Origin: Eulemur rufifrons | Lineage: Eukaryota; Chordata; Mammalia; Primates; Lemuridae | Assembly (NCBI RefSeq): GCF_041146395.1 | Contig: NC_090989.1 | Coordinates: forward strand, 247,184,843-247,248,842 | Direction of reading: 5' to 3' | DNA length: 64,000 nt | In this document: in pieces, positions 1-14,744 of the stretch | Layout of the letters: every line of letters begins with the position of its first letter | How positions within the stretch are numbered: the stretch's first letter is position 1 | Notes under the pieces: model-generated | Seen by the model: the letters and a program-made list of their open reading frames with translations, nothing else | The model's database searches: none | Told to the model about the DNA's origin: nothing | Program-made: the position numbers and the translations under genes

Positions 1-1475
1 ATATGAAGCATTGTTTTATACATATTGATGACAAGGGAGTTTTTGCATACTTTGGTAAACTCAGTTTCTTCTCCCATAAAGAATTTGGACTTCTAGATTT
101 ATCTTTTATCTCCCAAGTATAAGATCTGAAAGTCAGTCCAACAATATATGATGTGCTGTTTGGGTTTCTTTAGTACAAACTTATAAACTCTTCTACGGAT
201 ATTAATGCCTTAACCTGTGTTCCTTAGATGAAAGATTGGTTTTATCTACAATAATGTTTTATGAGATACACACTTGTATTTTTGTTAGCTTTGTATTACT
301 CCCATTCAGCAAATATATACAACAATATGTTATTTTCAATGCACATAGCATGATGCACATAGGAACAGTAGGTGCTCAGCTCATAGTATAATAGGTGCTC
401 TCACCTTTCTCCCTTTCCAAACACAGACCCTTCTATATTATATAACTTAAGCCTGTCTCTTTGCTTTGTGTTTTTCTTCTAGCCCACATTCACACTATGT
501 TCTCAATGTTGCCTTGTCTCCAAATAGGAGATATTTTTGAAGTTGCCTTTGGTAAAAAAAGCTCATAAGAGGAAATATTAGTTGTAATTATGTTCATTAG
601 GTACAAAAATGTGAAATATTTTCTGTATTTGCTCTTTGGATAAAGATGGCTGTGACTCTTGGTAGTCATATCAGTTACCAGGAGAAATATCACCCTGGTT
701 CACGTCTTTCATATCTTAAAATAGTCATAATTCTAAGCTCCCCAAGAGACTGTGATATAAAGTGAGTTGTAGAATGCAGAATCTTCTGCAGATGGTTCTT
801 TGAGATAATTTATGTGATTAGACATAATAGTCTGTTTTATGAGTGCAAAGGATGTATTGCAAGTGATTGACTAGAAATCTTCTTCTTCTTTTTTTATGAG
901 AGTTTGGTTTTGTTTTAGATGTTGTCTCTGTTCTGAGTACAATCTGCTGCTATTTATTTTTTCTCTATGTTGTTTTCTAACTGATACAAGGTAAGATGAA
1001 CACCACAGTCAAAATGGCACCATGCTGCTGAAACTGACATCAAGCACTTTTGGTGGTCTTTGGAAAACAGCATCCCTTTGTTCTGTGTTTAATGTCAAAG
1101 ATGTGGAATCTGCCGAGGCACCTGCCATTTTATACAGCTCTCTAATCTTCCTCTTTATTAGCTGTCTGGAAACATCATCACACTGACTGCTTGGTTTAAA
1201 TCTTGTTCACTCTTGTAATATAAAAAGACAAGAGAACGTCCTCAAAGATATAAAATTAGTCTCTTATACTGTAGACAGTTATATTTTTTCAGTGTAATTT
1301 TGCTTGAAACAAAAATTCTTTTATATTTCAACAGGAAAAGAGACTCTTTGCCTCCTAAGTAAATATTTTGCATTACAATGGTCCAGATGTGCAAGATGAC
1401 TACTGAAGCTTTCTTTGTTTGATGACTAATCCTTTAGATCAGTTGTTTAAAAAGGCACACATTATAGTGTATATT
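1..1475. other. AT-rich non-coding DNA, unassigned
   Basis: I see no gene, RNA gene or repeat that I can name. The longest frames are under 70 codons, lack any recognisable motif, and look like chance openings in AT-rich DNA. Confidence 0.5.
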
Positions 1476-1479
1476 TTCA

Positions 1480-1870
1480 TTCATTCACTTATTTATCCTA
1501 TTCTTGCAAATAACATTTATTGGGTTCCTGCTATAAACCACACACTCTGCTAGGTACTGTGAATACCAAAAAGAATAGGATGCTTTCATTTGAGAAATCA
1601 AGTAGGGAAGATAAACTCCCAAAGACATAAATTAGAATACAACATGTTAAGTGCTATGATAGTAGTACGAGCAAAAAGTCCTGGGAACACAAAGGGATTC
1701 CTGCCTAAGTTTGAATAGGGGAGTGTAAGAAGGTTTCACAGAGGAGGAGGAGAGAGAGGAGGCGGAGGTATTTGAGTTGGCTTAATCAGTGTGTGCCAGA
1801 GAGGAGATAAGGGGGAAGGGCATTCTCAGTAGAGGGTATATAAAGAGTTTAGTGTGGTTGGAACAAAGGG
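1480..1870 (-). repeat. L2 LINE 3' end (ancient)
   Basis: The segment opens with CATTCATTCA-like units, then wording close to the reverse complement of the L2 3' end (a 'tttattgggttcctgctat..ctctgctaggtactgtgaat' type block) and degenerate downstream sequence. L2 is an ancient mammalian LINE, and this copy is a diverged non-coding relic. The right boundary is approximate. Confidence 0.65.
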
Positions 1871-4800
1871 AACTTGATAGGAAAAGATCAGGACAGGAGG
1901 TTGGAAATGTCACCTGGGTCACATTGTGAAAAATTTGTGTGTCATATTCAAGTCTGGAATTAATTGCCTAGATACTGGGTGGCCAACAGAAATACAGCTA
2001 AGAGCTAAGAGCTGCATTTGGGCTGCAGAGGCATCCCTACCTTCAAACAGGCTGTACTGCAGAACACCAGAAAGCAAAGCCACAACATTCTCTAATATAA
2101 GATCTTGGAACCACTCTCCTATCCTGGAAAGGGGCTCTGGCAGGCCTGCTGAAGGTTGGATTGCAGGGGTAGCAAGTTAGGAGAAGATAGAAAGTTTAAG
2201 GGACCTGGGGAAAAAGCAAAACAGGTGACAGGAGGAAGAGAGGGCCATAGGGAGTGAAGAGTGGTGTGTGGTAGGGTTTTTTCCACCTGTTTTGGGGTTT
2301 ACCCTTTCTTTTTACAGGTAAAGAAAAAGAACAAGAGCTAGGAGATACAAAGAAAATACCCACCTTTGAGTCTTTTTTTTTTCTTTCTCCCTTCCTTTTC
2401 TTCCTATGGAAAATGGATCCAGTTTGAGACTAGTCTTGGAGGCCTTAGAGGTAAAGGGAGGGAGGGTGTAACTGGGCAGAGGATACATACAAGTCAGGGT
2501 CTGCCTCTGAGTGACTAGGAAAGGATGGCATTCACAGTAAGAGCAAGCCCTGAGTCAGTCCTTTTGCAGGAGAAGTGCTCTGCTTTCAAAGGAGATGTTA
2601 GAACTTTGCCCTTACTACCTATTAGACCTTTGAAATTTTTTCACAATGTTAAATCTGGGGCAGACTTTGGCTCAGATTGCTCTAATTCTGCTTTGTACAT
2701 TTTTCTTAGTGCTTAAAGCAGTTAAAGCCTATTGCTTTTGCTTGTAATCTCTGCAGCTACCATATTGATAACTACAGCTTGCTTCCCTGGTGGTCTTTGC
2801 ATTTCCGGAGTATAAGCAGGGTATAACATCATCAGTCTATAGGAAGGAAGGACGTAGAACACTACTTGGTTGACCTACCCAGTGTGCACGTTACCTCTAT
2901 ACTCTATTTCACCCCTGTTATATGATCTTCATAGATCTTCAACTATGAAGAACTCACCAGTTACCTGTGCTCTGGGATAGCCATGTTTTACAATAACGTT
3001 CCTTTTTATATTGAGCTAGATATATTTTCTTGAGCCTTTCAGCTTCTTGTTTTTATCACGTGGAACCACAGGCCAAATTGCACCTCTCTTTCACATAAGA
3101 CTCCTTCAAATATTTGAATACAGCTAACAACTTTCTTAGCTCCTTCAAGAGGGAAATGAAAATGAATGTTTGAGGACTCCCTGCTTCCTGTCAGATATTA
3201 AGGTAGGATCATGCACCTGCATTAGCTCCTTTATGAGGAAAAGCACAACAAAGCCCAATAGATAAGCAAACAAACCAGCAGAAACAACAATAAAGAAGTG
3301 ATTTTCCCAAAGTAAATGGTAAAGCCAAGATTTAAAGCTAGAGTAAATTATCAATTTTATATTAAATATGTTCAAATTTGGCTTTTATTTTTATCACAGT
3401 AATACAGATTCATAGTTGAAAAAGCCAGGTAATGCTATAATAGTATAGTAATAGTACACTAATAGGAAATATATAGTAATAATAATAACCTCATTCCTCT
3501 CAACAAGCTTATTCTTACCTCTTGTAGTTGTTCATTTTGCTAATAACCTCTTTTTAAATGACATAAGTAAAATGCTATTTTTCTTCCTCTTCCTCTTTTT
3601 CCTCCACCTGCTCCTCCTTTTTCTCCCTTCCTCATTGATTTCCCACATGAAATATGAAGATATAGCTACCTAAAACTGTCCCTCCAACACATACACATTT
3701 ATTTTCTCTATATAGTTGTACTATTAATACAATTTTGGTTAAATCAAAAGTCAGCGTGTACATTATGACTCTGTTAATATTTATAGCTGAATGATGTGAT
3801 GTTTTATAAATTTATTTCTGTTCTTATCTTTCCTAGAGTTAATAACTGCCCTGTTTCATAGCTTGCATGATTTTTGTGAATCTATCACTAATTCATACCC
3901 AAATTCTCCTGCAGAACTGAAAATATTCTCTTAATATGTGCAAACACAACAATAATTCTTTCAGATTTTTCTTGTTGTAATGTATTTTGGTTTAAGATGC
4001 CCCTCCTGAAGCCCTTCTATCTACAATTTTAAAACGGCTGGTCTGTTGCACTGGTTGTTCTCTAGAGGAGGATTCATGAGCTAATATTTCAGAACTTCTT
4101 TTACAGGAAATCTGGGAATTTTTTCCCTTCTTCCTATATTGGTGACCTATTTTCTGGTTGCCATTTTTTCCTCTTTCTTGGTGGAGCATGTGGAAATTTG
4201 AGAGCCATTGCTCCACTGAATTCTAGTTTTCAGGGCTGGTATTGAGGTCATAATCTATTCTGGTTCTTATTCCTTTGTGGATGACTCTTTTTTTCTTTCT
4301 TTCTGTCTTCTTTCTGGAAGCATGTAGGATACTGTCTTATCTCTTTCATTCTGAACTTTTATGATGATTTTATTCTCCCATTTACTTTTGAGAACATCAC
4401 CGGGTTCTTTAAAGCTGAAAATTTATGTCTAATTTTGAAAATTAATTTGCAGTTATTATTCAGTAATTGTGTACCTCCGACCCCTTCTTTATGTCAAAAA
4501 TTATTACAAGACAGACAGGGGGTATTCTGAATTAATTCTGGTTTGCTGAACTCTTTTCCCTATTTTGAATCATTTTACCATTTTTTTTTTTCCTATTTGT
4601 TGGACATTCCCTTAAGAAAAACTCCCCAATATGTACCTTTAGTGATTTTCTTCTTCTTTAGCTATCATATCTTTTGTTTCTAAGAGGTTTTATATTTTCT
4701 CTGATTGCTCCTTTTTTTTTTTTTTTTTTTTTTTTAAGAACAACCTGTTCTACTTTTGGGGATATAATATCTCATCACTTTGGGAGCATTATAGTTGTAC

Positions 4801-6612
4801 TGGTGTTTTCTATTACTCCCTGCATTGTTTTCTCTTTTCTGTTTGTATTGGTGTCCTGTCATGGTCTACAGTTCCCTTCTGTTTATAGTTAAGAGCAAGA
4901 CCTGAAGGGCTGATTGGAATCTCTGGATGTATTAGCAGAACATGTCAGTTGGTGAGATTCAGGATAGCCCATAATAAAGCACCGACCTGTCTTCTTACTG
5001 GGAGAAACCAAAGTGTCTATATCTGTAATTCTTTTCTTTGAGGTTGTTCAGAGTCTCTAGAGAGAAATCCTCTGCTTTCCTGCCTCGAGTATTTAAATTT
5101 GGCTTCCAGAGTTCTAAGAGCCAAGTTAGGGAGGTGTATTAAGGATCTCATGTTTCAATAAGTATACTTTTGTCTAATTATTTATTTTTGTAGACTTTAA
5201 TTAAATACTCTGTTTGCACTAGAGTGCCTTGCCTCTGTCCTCAGCTGAGCCTAGTATTTCCAAGACGAGTGCTTCACCAGTTTAATTGCAGTATTCTGAA
5301 AGTATATCTCAAGTCTTTGACAAGATAGGGCATAGGGAAGTTATCTGGCTTCCGGGTGTGGGAAAAAGAATCTGGGAGTCCAACTGCTTCATTTACAAAC
5401 TTTCAACATCCATGTTCATGTTTTCAATCATTTCCTTAATATCCACCCTCAATTATCTCCAATTTCTGGGCTTTTCTTCGGATCAGAAGTTTAAACACCT
5501 TATTTCTTTTTATTTTTCTGCATGCTTCAGTTTCAACCCTACGCTCTGCTACAATGACTACCTTTGTTGATCCATTTTCCATCTTTTAAATTGTGTTTGT
5601 CATTTTTAGTCTGGTTTTATCCCCTGTTTTGATTACTTTTTCCATGAGGGGTTATGCCTCCTATATCCTTTATTCTCATTTTATTTGAGTTTGGGGAGAG
5701 AGTGGAGACAAAAGCTCACACCATGTTTAACTAGAAGTGAATCCATTGCTCCACCTATTATGCATGCTGCCTCTGCTTGCAATTTTGAGTCCATCATCAC
5801 CCTCATTTTTATCTACAGAATATTATGACTGAGGCAAGATTTAATGACATTTGTGTATATTAGCATTTCTACAATCTGCCTTATCAGTTCTTATCTCTCA
5901 GAGGAAAACCTGGAAAATGTGTCAAGATCAGAGAAATAGGTAGGTAAGAAAAAAGATTTTATGCAGAGAGACTAGGTTGAACTACATAATAAAATGCTGA
6001 AAGAAACGAGAGAGAGATATACATAATAAAAATGACAAGACCTGAAGCTTAATGTTTTGATAAAGATTTAAAACATTGTACAGTGCAAAATATTTGATAG
6101 GTGAGAAAAGGGATTTGTGAAAAGATTTGATGTGAGTTATAAATTTGATCACCTTTGATGATCTTTGAAAGAGTCAAGTGAATATTGGAATTTCACTTTA
6201 ATTAATAATTATTGTATAATCTGTGCTTTGAAGTACATCCTGTATGTTCTGCAGGGCAAAATGGGTTATTTATAGTCTTCTAAATTTGTGGTGCTCAAAT
6301 CTAAACTCAACACTTCCAGTGTGAAAATATTCAACAGCTCTGACATGGAAATAAGAACTACATCCTTTTTTCAAATACACAAGAAGGACAAAGGAAATTA
6401 GATCTAAAATCTATAATAAAAAGGAAATTAGTTTTCTTATTTCTAACCCTTCTTCTGTATTTAAAACACTAGGTCATTCATTCTGATGTTTAGCCTCTGG
6501 ACCCTCTCTGCTATCTGCCCAAACACATTAATATTTTCAATAGAAATTCTCTGTTCTCTTCAGTCCTCCTAATGGTTTAGACTGCAAGTCATTAAACTCA
6601 AGTAATCCCAGC
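1871..6612. other. AT-rich non-coding DNA with pyrimidine tracts
   Basis: No gene is supportable in this 4.7 kb. It includes a CT-rich tract near 3585-3640 and a T-run at about 4712-4735. The stretch 4.4-5.8 kb may hold very old LINE material, but I cannot match it to a named consensus. All open frames are short and without motifs. Confidence 0.45.
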
Positions 6613-6628
6613 TAAATGATATCTTTTA

Positions 6629-6977
<349 letters not shown>

Positions 6978-6993
6978 TAAATGATATCTTTTA

Positions 6994-7615
6994 AACAATT
7001 CCTTTTGACTACCTCCTCCTCACACACATCCTAAAATATACACATATACAAAAACAAAAACAAAGCCCAGTCATCTTTGTTTGTTTTCTGGTTACCTTCA
7101 GTATTTTTTTTTTCTGGATCTTCTATAAAGAATGTCAGTGGAATTTATTCAGCTGGAGAAGGGCAGAGGTTTGCATTATTGACAAGGTTTAGAATAAAAA
7201 TAAACTGAACAATGTTAAATAAGAACCTTATAAATATGGTAAAAATACAGAGACATGGCAGCCATGAGCTCTACTCTCACTAAGTTCATGATATAGTCCA
7301 GGAAGTAAGAGGGTGTGAGAAAGGTTTAAGAGATAAACAACAATTTTAGGCAACAGATTGGTATGGAATCATACCAGAAATAGTTTGCAACCCAAATAAA
7401 ACAGCTTCCTAGTCTCCTTCCCAACCAGTCTGGGATGCCCTATGGTAAGGAGGTAAACAATGTGATTGTGGTCCCTACTCTGTCACTTGTGAACTCCATG
7501 ATTTAGGACAGTTTGCTTATTTAACCTTCGTGGGCCTGGATTTCATATTTAAAGGAAAAAAAAACAGTTAAAATTAATGATAGTTGAAGTATTTTTTAGA
7601 TGTAAAAATTTGTAA
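6994..7615. other. AT-rich non-coding DNA, unassigned
   Basis: I see nothing recognisable between the Alu TSD and the start of the L1. Confidence 0.5.
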
Positions 7616-10600
7616 GGGGTGTCAGCCAAGATGGCCAACTAGAGACATCATTTATAGGATTGTCCAGGCCAGGAGGTAGAATATTGGACTGAGGAGAGCA
7701 GAGAGCAGCTGCAGCTCAGGTGGGGATCACAGGGATAGATGACAGAGACATCTGGGGATCCCACTGAGAAAAACTGCTAAGCTGAGAAAGACGATAGATA
7801 GGAGAAGAAAGTGGTATGGCCCAAACCTAGAGAGGCTTGGAGCCCAGTAAAAGGGTAAGGGGGGGTTTCCTCTCCCCCACCTAGGTACCTTCAGTAAACA
7901 GCGGGATACAAAACATATTGGAGGTGCTTCCACCCTCCAGGAGCCCAGGCATGGCGAGTAATAGGAATAGAGGGGTGAACCAGCAAACCCTAGCAGTTTA
8001 GGTGTTCAAAAGGGACACCCAATTAGAGAGTGCCACAAGAGACTGGAATGTCAGCTTTCTTACACCTAGACATTTCCTCCGCTGCACCTCCTCTAATCAC
8101 GAAATCACAGAAAGTAATTTGAGTTCAGGCCGGCCGGTAGCTACAGCCCCTACCCACCATCGCAACCGCAAGAGTACTCTGAATTGAGAAGCTCATGAAC
8201 GGCTGCTTCTTTACAGCAGGTGCGCATACCCGGCTGAGCCAGCCACTGAGAGTGGGGCCGCCACAATTTGCAAGCTTCCTGCCCACCTGTGTTTTGCAGG
8301 CTTGCACTCTGGCGTCTTAGGAGGGCCAGACCCAGTGCCCTCTGACACAAAGGCGGTGCAGGGAGACGCAGGGAAGAGCTCTCGGTCCCAGACCAGGTGG
8401 CAAGGAAGCCCTCACAGACATATCCAACAGGAGAGTGTAGAGGGGTGCTGAAGAATGGGGATCTACGAGCACATCCATCCTCCACCCGCACTGGAGAACC
8501 GCCATATTGGACAAGGGTGCGGCACTCAGAGTGAATTAGCCTAGCCCCTGGTTCCCATGACAACCAAATGCCTCGGGTGCCCCAGCTGAACTGGAGCAGT
8601 GGCCCCTCCCCTCACTAATTACAATAGGGAGTGCTGCTTGAGGCATGAAACTCACGAGCTACCACTTCTCCCTGGTGGAATCATGCCCCTGTCTGAGGCT
8701 TTTGTGGTTACAGAGGCCTACCTTTTCTCCCCTTGGGGTCTTGTGGTGAAAGAGTTGTGCACAACTGGGGATCCCCCTATCTACCAGCATCCCGCGGAGA
8801 CGCACGTTAGTCCATGTGGGTCAGAAACACGGACTGAGGGGTAGTTTGAGAGCCAGTCAGGGGCGGTGGGGGCACTCACCTGGACTCATCCGATGCCGTG
8901 GAGTTCCAGGGAGTGAATGGGGAGGGCACTCGCCCCACTCTGCAGAGAAACTGCCCTAGTGCACAAGGGCAGGCCTAGTCCAGGGCCTTAGCACTCAAGA
9001 GATTAGGCACTGCCCTTGGAAACAGCCTTCCTGGCTTGGAGAGATTGCCCTGAACTTCATACCAGCGGCTCCCCCTAGCGGCTGGATAAGCAACCTCTGA
9101 GCCCCACAGAAGCTTTTCAAAGCCTTTAAGGCTCTCATAATCTAGCCACAATCTCTCTTGCTCTTCTCCCCTCCTCACGGGGAGTTGAGATCAAGCAACC
9201 CCCCTGGGAGCTACAGGGTCCCTCCTAAAGCTTGGGGCATTGACATGTCCCACCTGAGGGACCAAAGATTAACACAGGCACAAAAGACTATCTTGGCAGC
9301 TGGCTCTTTCACTCAAACATCAATCAATTATAGGGAGAACAACTCCATAGCTAAGCATAATGGCTTCCAACTCAAGCAAACAGGGAGCAACTGATGCATA
9401 CTTACAAGAACCTCTCCACCATCTTGAAGAATAACTTGGGGGACCTAACTCACTATACGCTGCTGGGAAGAGGTGAAGACAACAGGTCAGAGGTAACCCA
9501 AGAGGTTCATCAAACTTCCTAGAATACAGCATAGGCAACTCAGGACCAGCATTCCTCTCCCTGGCATGGTCAAGGGAATAACCCTTGGGGACCTGGAGAC
9601 AGAGCCATAAACCAGCCCAGGCACTACCAGCTCTCACCTGAGAGGCCAGACGAGAAAAAAATCAGCAAAAGAACTCTTAAAACAAAAATCAGAGGAAAAG
9701 GACACCTCCAAAAGAAAACAGTAACTCCTTATCAATAGATACCAACCAAAAATGAAAAGATTGAAATGACAGATGAATTTCGAATATGGATTGTAAGGAA
9801 GCTCAGTGAAATACAATAGTAAACAGAAATCCAACACAAGGAAAACAGAAAAACAATACAGGAAAGGAATGAAAAAAAATTAACTAAAGAAATGAAATTA
9901 TTAAAGAAAAATCAAACAGAACTTCTAGAAATGAACAATTCTTTCAAGGAAATATAAAACACAGTGCAAAGCCTTAAGAATAGGCCAGAACAGGCAGAAG
10001 AAAGAATCTCAGAGCTTGAAGACAACACCTTTTAGTTAAACAAGTCAGTCAAAGAGAAAGAACAGAGAAATAATAGGAGTGAACAAAGCCAACAAGAAAT
10101 ATGGGATTAGGTAACGAGGCCTAACATAGGAATCATAGGCATCCCTGGGAGCAAAGAAGAAAATACACAAGGGTTAGAAAATATATCTGAGGGAATAATT
10201 GAGGAAAATTTCCCTGGCCTTGCTAGAAATCTAGATATCTAGGTATAAGAAGCTCAATGAACTCCTGGGAGATTCATTGTAAAGAGGCAATCACCACAAC
10301 ACATAGTCATCAGACTGGTCAAAGTAAACATGAAAGAGGCACTCCTACAAGACAAAAGGTGAAAATATCAAGTAACTTACAAAGGAAAACATATCAGACT
10401 AACTGAACTGAGACTTTACAAGTCAGAAGGGATTGGGGCCTCTTTCTCAGTTTTCTCAAATAGAATAATGGCCAACCTAGAATTTTTTATCCTGCAAAAT
10501 TAAGTTTCTTATACTAGGGAGAAATGATGACATTCTCAGACAAACATACACCGAGGGAATTTTTCAAGGTCAGACATGCCCTGCAGGAAGTACTCAGAAA

Positions 10601-10726
10601 TGCATTATACACATATAAGCACAATAGACACCCACCAGTGTAAATCACCCAAAAGCTAAAGGTCAGAGCCCAGATACCACAATGGCTCAAGAGGTAAAAC
10701 AAAGCAATAAAGTTCTATTCAACAGG
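7616..10726 (+). pseudogene. L1 5' UTR and ORF1-region relic
   Basis: The first 2 kb is GC-richer than the flanks, as expected of an L1 5' UTR with its internal promoter. From about 9.6 to 10.7 kb the sequence is A-rich and resembles the L1 ORF1/inter-ORF region, with wording such as 'agtcatcagactggtcaaagt' and 'agaagggattggggcc'. No long frame survives. The 137-codon and 105-codon minus-strand frames at 8150-8563 and 9320-9637 are antisense openings in this GC-richer 5' UTR and have no support as genes. Confidence 0.65.
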
Positions 10727-13700
10727 ATGAACAGAAATCCACCCCACTTACCAATTCTTTCAATAAATGTGAATGGCTTGAACTCCCTACTGAAGAGACA
10801 TAGGCTAGCTGAATGGATAAAAACAAAATACAAGCCAAATAGCTGCTGTCTACATCATACACATCTAACCCACAAGGACTCATTCAGACTCAATATGAAG
10901 GAATGGAAAACAATATTCTGTGCAAATGGAAATGAAAAGTAAGCTGGTATAGGCATTCTAATATCAGATAACATAGACTTCAACTCAATAAAAATAAAGA
11001 AAGACAAAGATAGTCATTATATAATGGTGAAGGGAATAGTTTAACAGGAAGACATAACAATCTTAAATATTCATGCACCTAACACTGGTGCACTTAGATT
11101 CATAAAGCAAACCCTAGTTGATCTAAACAAAATGATAAACAGCAGCATTTGTAATAGCCAGGGATGTCAATACCCCACTGACAGACAGGACATATCCTCC
11201 AAGCAGAAAATAAACAAAGAAATGATTGACTTAAATAGAACTTGAGAACAAATGGGCCTAACAGACATTTATAGAACATTCTACCCCAAAACAACTGACT
11301 TTACACTCTTCTCATCAGCTCATGGAACGCTCTCTAAGATTGATCACATCCTAGGCCACAAAATATGTCTCAACAAATTTACAAAAATAGAAATTATACC
11401 ATATATCTTCTCAGACTACACTGGAATAAAATTAGAAATCAATTCCAACAGAAACACTCAACTCTACACAAAGTCATGGAAATTAAACAACCTACTGCTG
11501 AATGATTAGTGAGTTAAGGAGGAAATTAAGATGAAAATCAAAAAAATTGTTTGAACTAAATGACAAAGGGCTCACAAGTTATTAAAATCTGTAGGATTCA
11601 GCAAAAGAGGAAAATTCATACCCTTAAATGCCTATATCCAAAAGACAGAAAGATCACAAATCAAGAATATAACGGATCATCTCAAGACATTAGAAAAGGA
11701 AGAGCAAACCAATCCCAAACTCAGGAGAAGAAAAAAAACAACTAAGGATAGAGTATAGCTAAATGATATCAATAACAAAAGAATTATACAGAAGAGTAAT
11801 GAAACAAAAAGCTATTTCTTTGAAAAGATAAACAAAATTGACTGGCCTGTCACTATATTAACAAGAAACAGAAAAGACCCCCTATTAAGCTCAATCATAA
11901 ATGAAAAAGGAGATATAACTGATACCACAGAAATAACTAATATCATCTCTAAATACTACAAAAATGTCTATGAGATAAACTTGAAAACATGGAAAAAGTG
12001 CCCAAATTCTTGGAAACACATAACCTTCCTAGGCTCATTCAGGAATAAATAGAACTCCTGAACAGATCAATACAAGTAATAAAATTGAAGCGACAATAAA
12101 AAACTTCCAACACAAAAAAGTCCTAGACCAACCATATGGTTTCACAGCCGAACTTTACCAGACCTACAAAGAGAACTGGTACCTATAATGCAGAAATTAT
12201 GTTATAATGTCAAGAAGGAAGGACTCTTTCCCAACTCATTCTATGAAGCCAATATCATCTTGATAACAAAGCCAGGAAAGGACACAACAAAAAAAGAAAT
12301 TATAGATCAATATCCTTTATGCATATGAATATGAATTCTCAGTAAAATCCTAGCAAACCTAATTCTGCTGCACATCAAAAAAAATAATCCACCATGGCCA
12401 AGTAGGCTTCATCCCAGCGATGCAAAGATGGTTCAACATATGAAAATCTATAAATGTGATTCACCATATAAATAGAAGCAAAAACAAAGACTATATGATC
12501 CTATCAATAGATGCAGAAAAATAATTTTACAAAATTTAGCACCCTTTTATGATAAGAAATCAACAAAATAGGCATAGATGGAAAATACCTCAAAATTGTA
12601 AAAGCCATATGTGACAAAACCATAGCCAACATCATACCAAATGGGGAAAAATTGAAAACATTCATGCTTAGAATTGGAACCAAACAAGGTTGCCCAGTGT
12701 CACCACTTCTATTCAACATAGTGCTGGATGTTCTAGCCAGAGCAATCAGGCAAGAGAAGGAAATCAACAGTATACAAATGGGTATAGAAGAGGTGAAACT
12801 ATCATTCTTTGCTGATGATATGATCTCATATCTAGAAAACCACAAAGATTCTGTCAAGAGATTCCTGAAATTGATAAATAAATTCAGAAAAGTCTCAGGT
12901 TACAAAATCGATGTACACAAATGAGTAGCATTCCTATATGTCAACGACAGTCAAGCTGAGAATCAAATCAAACTCTCAATACTTTTCACAATAGCAACAA
13001 AGAAGATAAAATACCTAGGATTATATTTAACTAAGGAAATGAAAGACCTCTACAGGGAGAACTATGAAACACTGAGGAAGGAAATTGCAGAAGATGTAAA
13101 CAGATGGAAAAACACATAATGCTCATGTATCGGCAGAGCCAACATTGTTAAAATGTCTATACTACCCAAAGTGATTTACAGATTCAATGCAATCCCCATC
13201 AAAATAGCAACGTCATATTTCACAGATCTAGAGAAAATAATTCTATGCTTTGTCTGGAACCAGAAATGACCCTGAATAGCCAAAACAATCTTAAGCAAAA
13301 ATAACAAATCTGGAGATATCACTTTACTGGACTTCAAGCTGTACTACAAGGCTATAGTAAACACAACAGCATGGTACTGGTACAAGATGAGAGCCATAGA
13401 CTAATGGATCAGAACAGATAACTCAGACATAAAACCATCCTATATTGTCATCTGATCTTTGACAAAGCAGGCAAAAATATACACTGGGGAAAAGAATCCC
13501 TATTTAATCAATGGTTCTGAGAAAATTGGATAGCCACATGTAGAAGACTGAAAAAGGATCCACACCTCTCACCACTTACAAAAATTAATTCATTATGGGT
13601 AACATACTTAAACCTAAGGCATTAAACCATAAGAATTCTAAAAGAAAATATTGTAAAAACTCTTATAGGAATCAGCCTAGGTGAAGAATTTATGAAGAAA

Positions 13701-14500
13701 ACCCCAAAGGCAATCACAGCAACAACAAAAATAAATAAATGAGACTTAAATTAAAAGGCTTCTGCACAGCCAACAAAACAATCAATAGAGAGAATAGACA
13801 ATGTACAGAATGGGAAAAAATATTTACATGCTATGTATCCCATAAAGGGCTAATAACCAGAATCTACATAGAACTCAAGAAAATCTGCAAGAAAACACCA
13901 AACAACCCCATTAAAAGGTGGGCAAAGATATGAAAAGAAGCTTTTCAAAAAAAGATAGACTAATGAACAATAAAAATATGAAAAAATGCTCAACATCTCT
14001 AATAATCAGGGAAATGCACATCAAAACCACAATGAGATATCACCTAACTCCTGTGCGAATGGCTTTTATCAAAAAAGTCCCCAAATAACGTATGTTGGCA
14101 TGGTTGCAGAGATAAAGAAACTTATACACTGTTGGTGGGATTGCAAAATAGTACAATCTCTGTGGAAAGTAGTATATAGATAACTCAAAGAACTAAAAGT
14201 AGACCTACCATTTGATCTAGCAATCCCCCTATTGGGTATTTACCCCAAAGGAAAAAAAGTCATTTTATCAAAAAAGGCATTTGCACTTGAATGTTTTTTG
14301 CAGCACATCTGCAATCCATAATTCCAAAGATGTGGAATCAACCCCAAGTGCCCATCAATATATGAATGGATTAATAAAATGTGGTATATGTATACCATGG
14401 AGTACTACTCAGCCATAGAAATAAATATTGAAGTAATACTTTTTAAAACAACCTGGATGGAACTGGAGACCATTCTTCTAAGTGAAGTATTGTAAGAATG
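10727..14500 (+). pseudogene. L1 ORF2 (endonuclease/reverse transcriptase) pseudogene
   Basis: ORF2 of L1 encodes an AP-like endonuclease, a reverse transcriptase and a C-terminal Cys-rich segment used in target-primed reverse transcription. Here the reading starts at an ATG with an endonuclease-like opening (ILSINVNGLN, about 10763-10792). It shows KIDHILGHK-type endonuclease sequence near 11335. The RT core is still open at 12652-12924, with the [11 protein letters not shown] block and the FADDM catalytic motif at 12808-12822. The C-terminal HCWWDCKIVQSLWK block lies near 14127-14170. Dozens of stops and several frame shifts separate these pieces, so no functional protein is encoded. Confidence 0.9.
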
Positions 14501-14744
14501 GATAAACAAATGGAAGTAAATCTCACCGGAACTCAAGCAGGTTGGAGAGGGGAGGATGGGATGGGTAAATTCACACCTAACAGGTACAATGCACACTGTC
14601 TGGGTGACAGACACACTTATAACTTTGACTCAAAGTGTACAAAAGCAATTCATGTAACCAAAATGTTTGTACCCCTGTACCATTCTGAAATAAAAAATAA
14701 TAAATAAAGTGAAATAAACTAAGGTAAAAAAACACAATAAACAT

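Larger units (their letters stand above)
7616..14705 (+). mobile_element. Near full-length L1 LINE, decayed
   Basis: The element opens with a GGGG-type start followed by 'gccaagatggccaac', the usual beginning of a primate L1 5' UTR. It then runs through a GC-richer 5' region, an ORF1-region relic, an ORF2 relic and a 3' UTR that ends CTGAAATAAAAAATAATAAATAAA. The length of about 7.1 kb fits a full-length L1. Both protein regions are broken by many stops and frame changes, so it cannot move by itself. Its 3' UTR matches in style the L1 tail at 29.3 kb on the opposite strand. I could not find a convincing TSD, so the ends are good to a few bases only. Confidence 0.9.

Noticed and set aside
8150..8563. 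137-codon minus-strand ORF
   Set aside because: It is antisense to the L1 5' UTR, has no motif and is overlapped by other chance frames.
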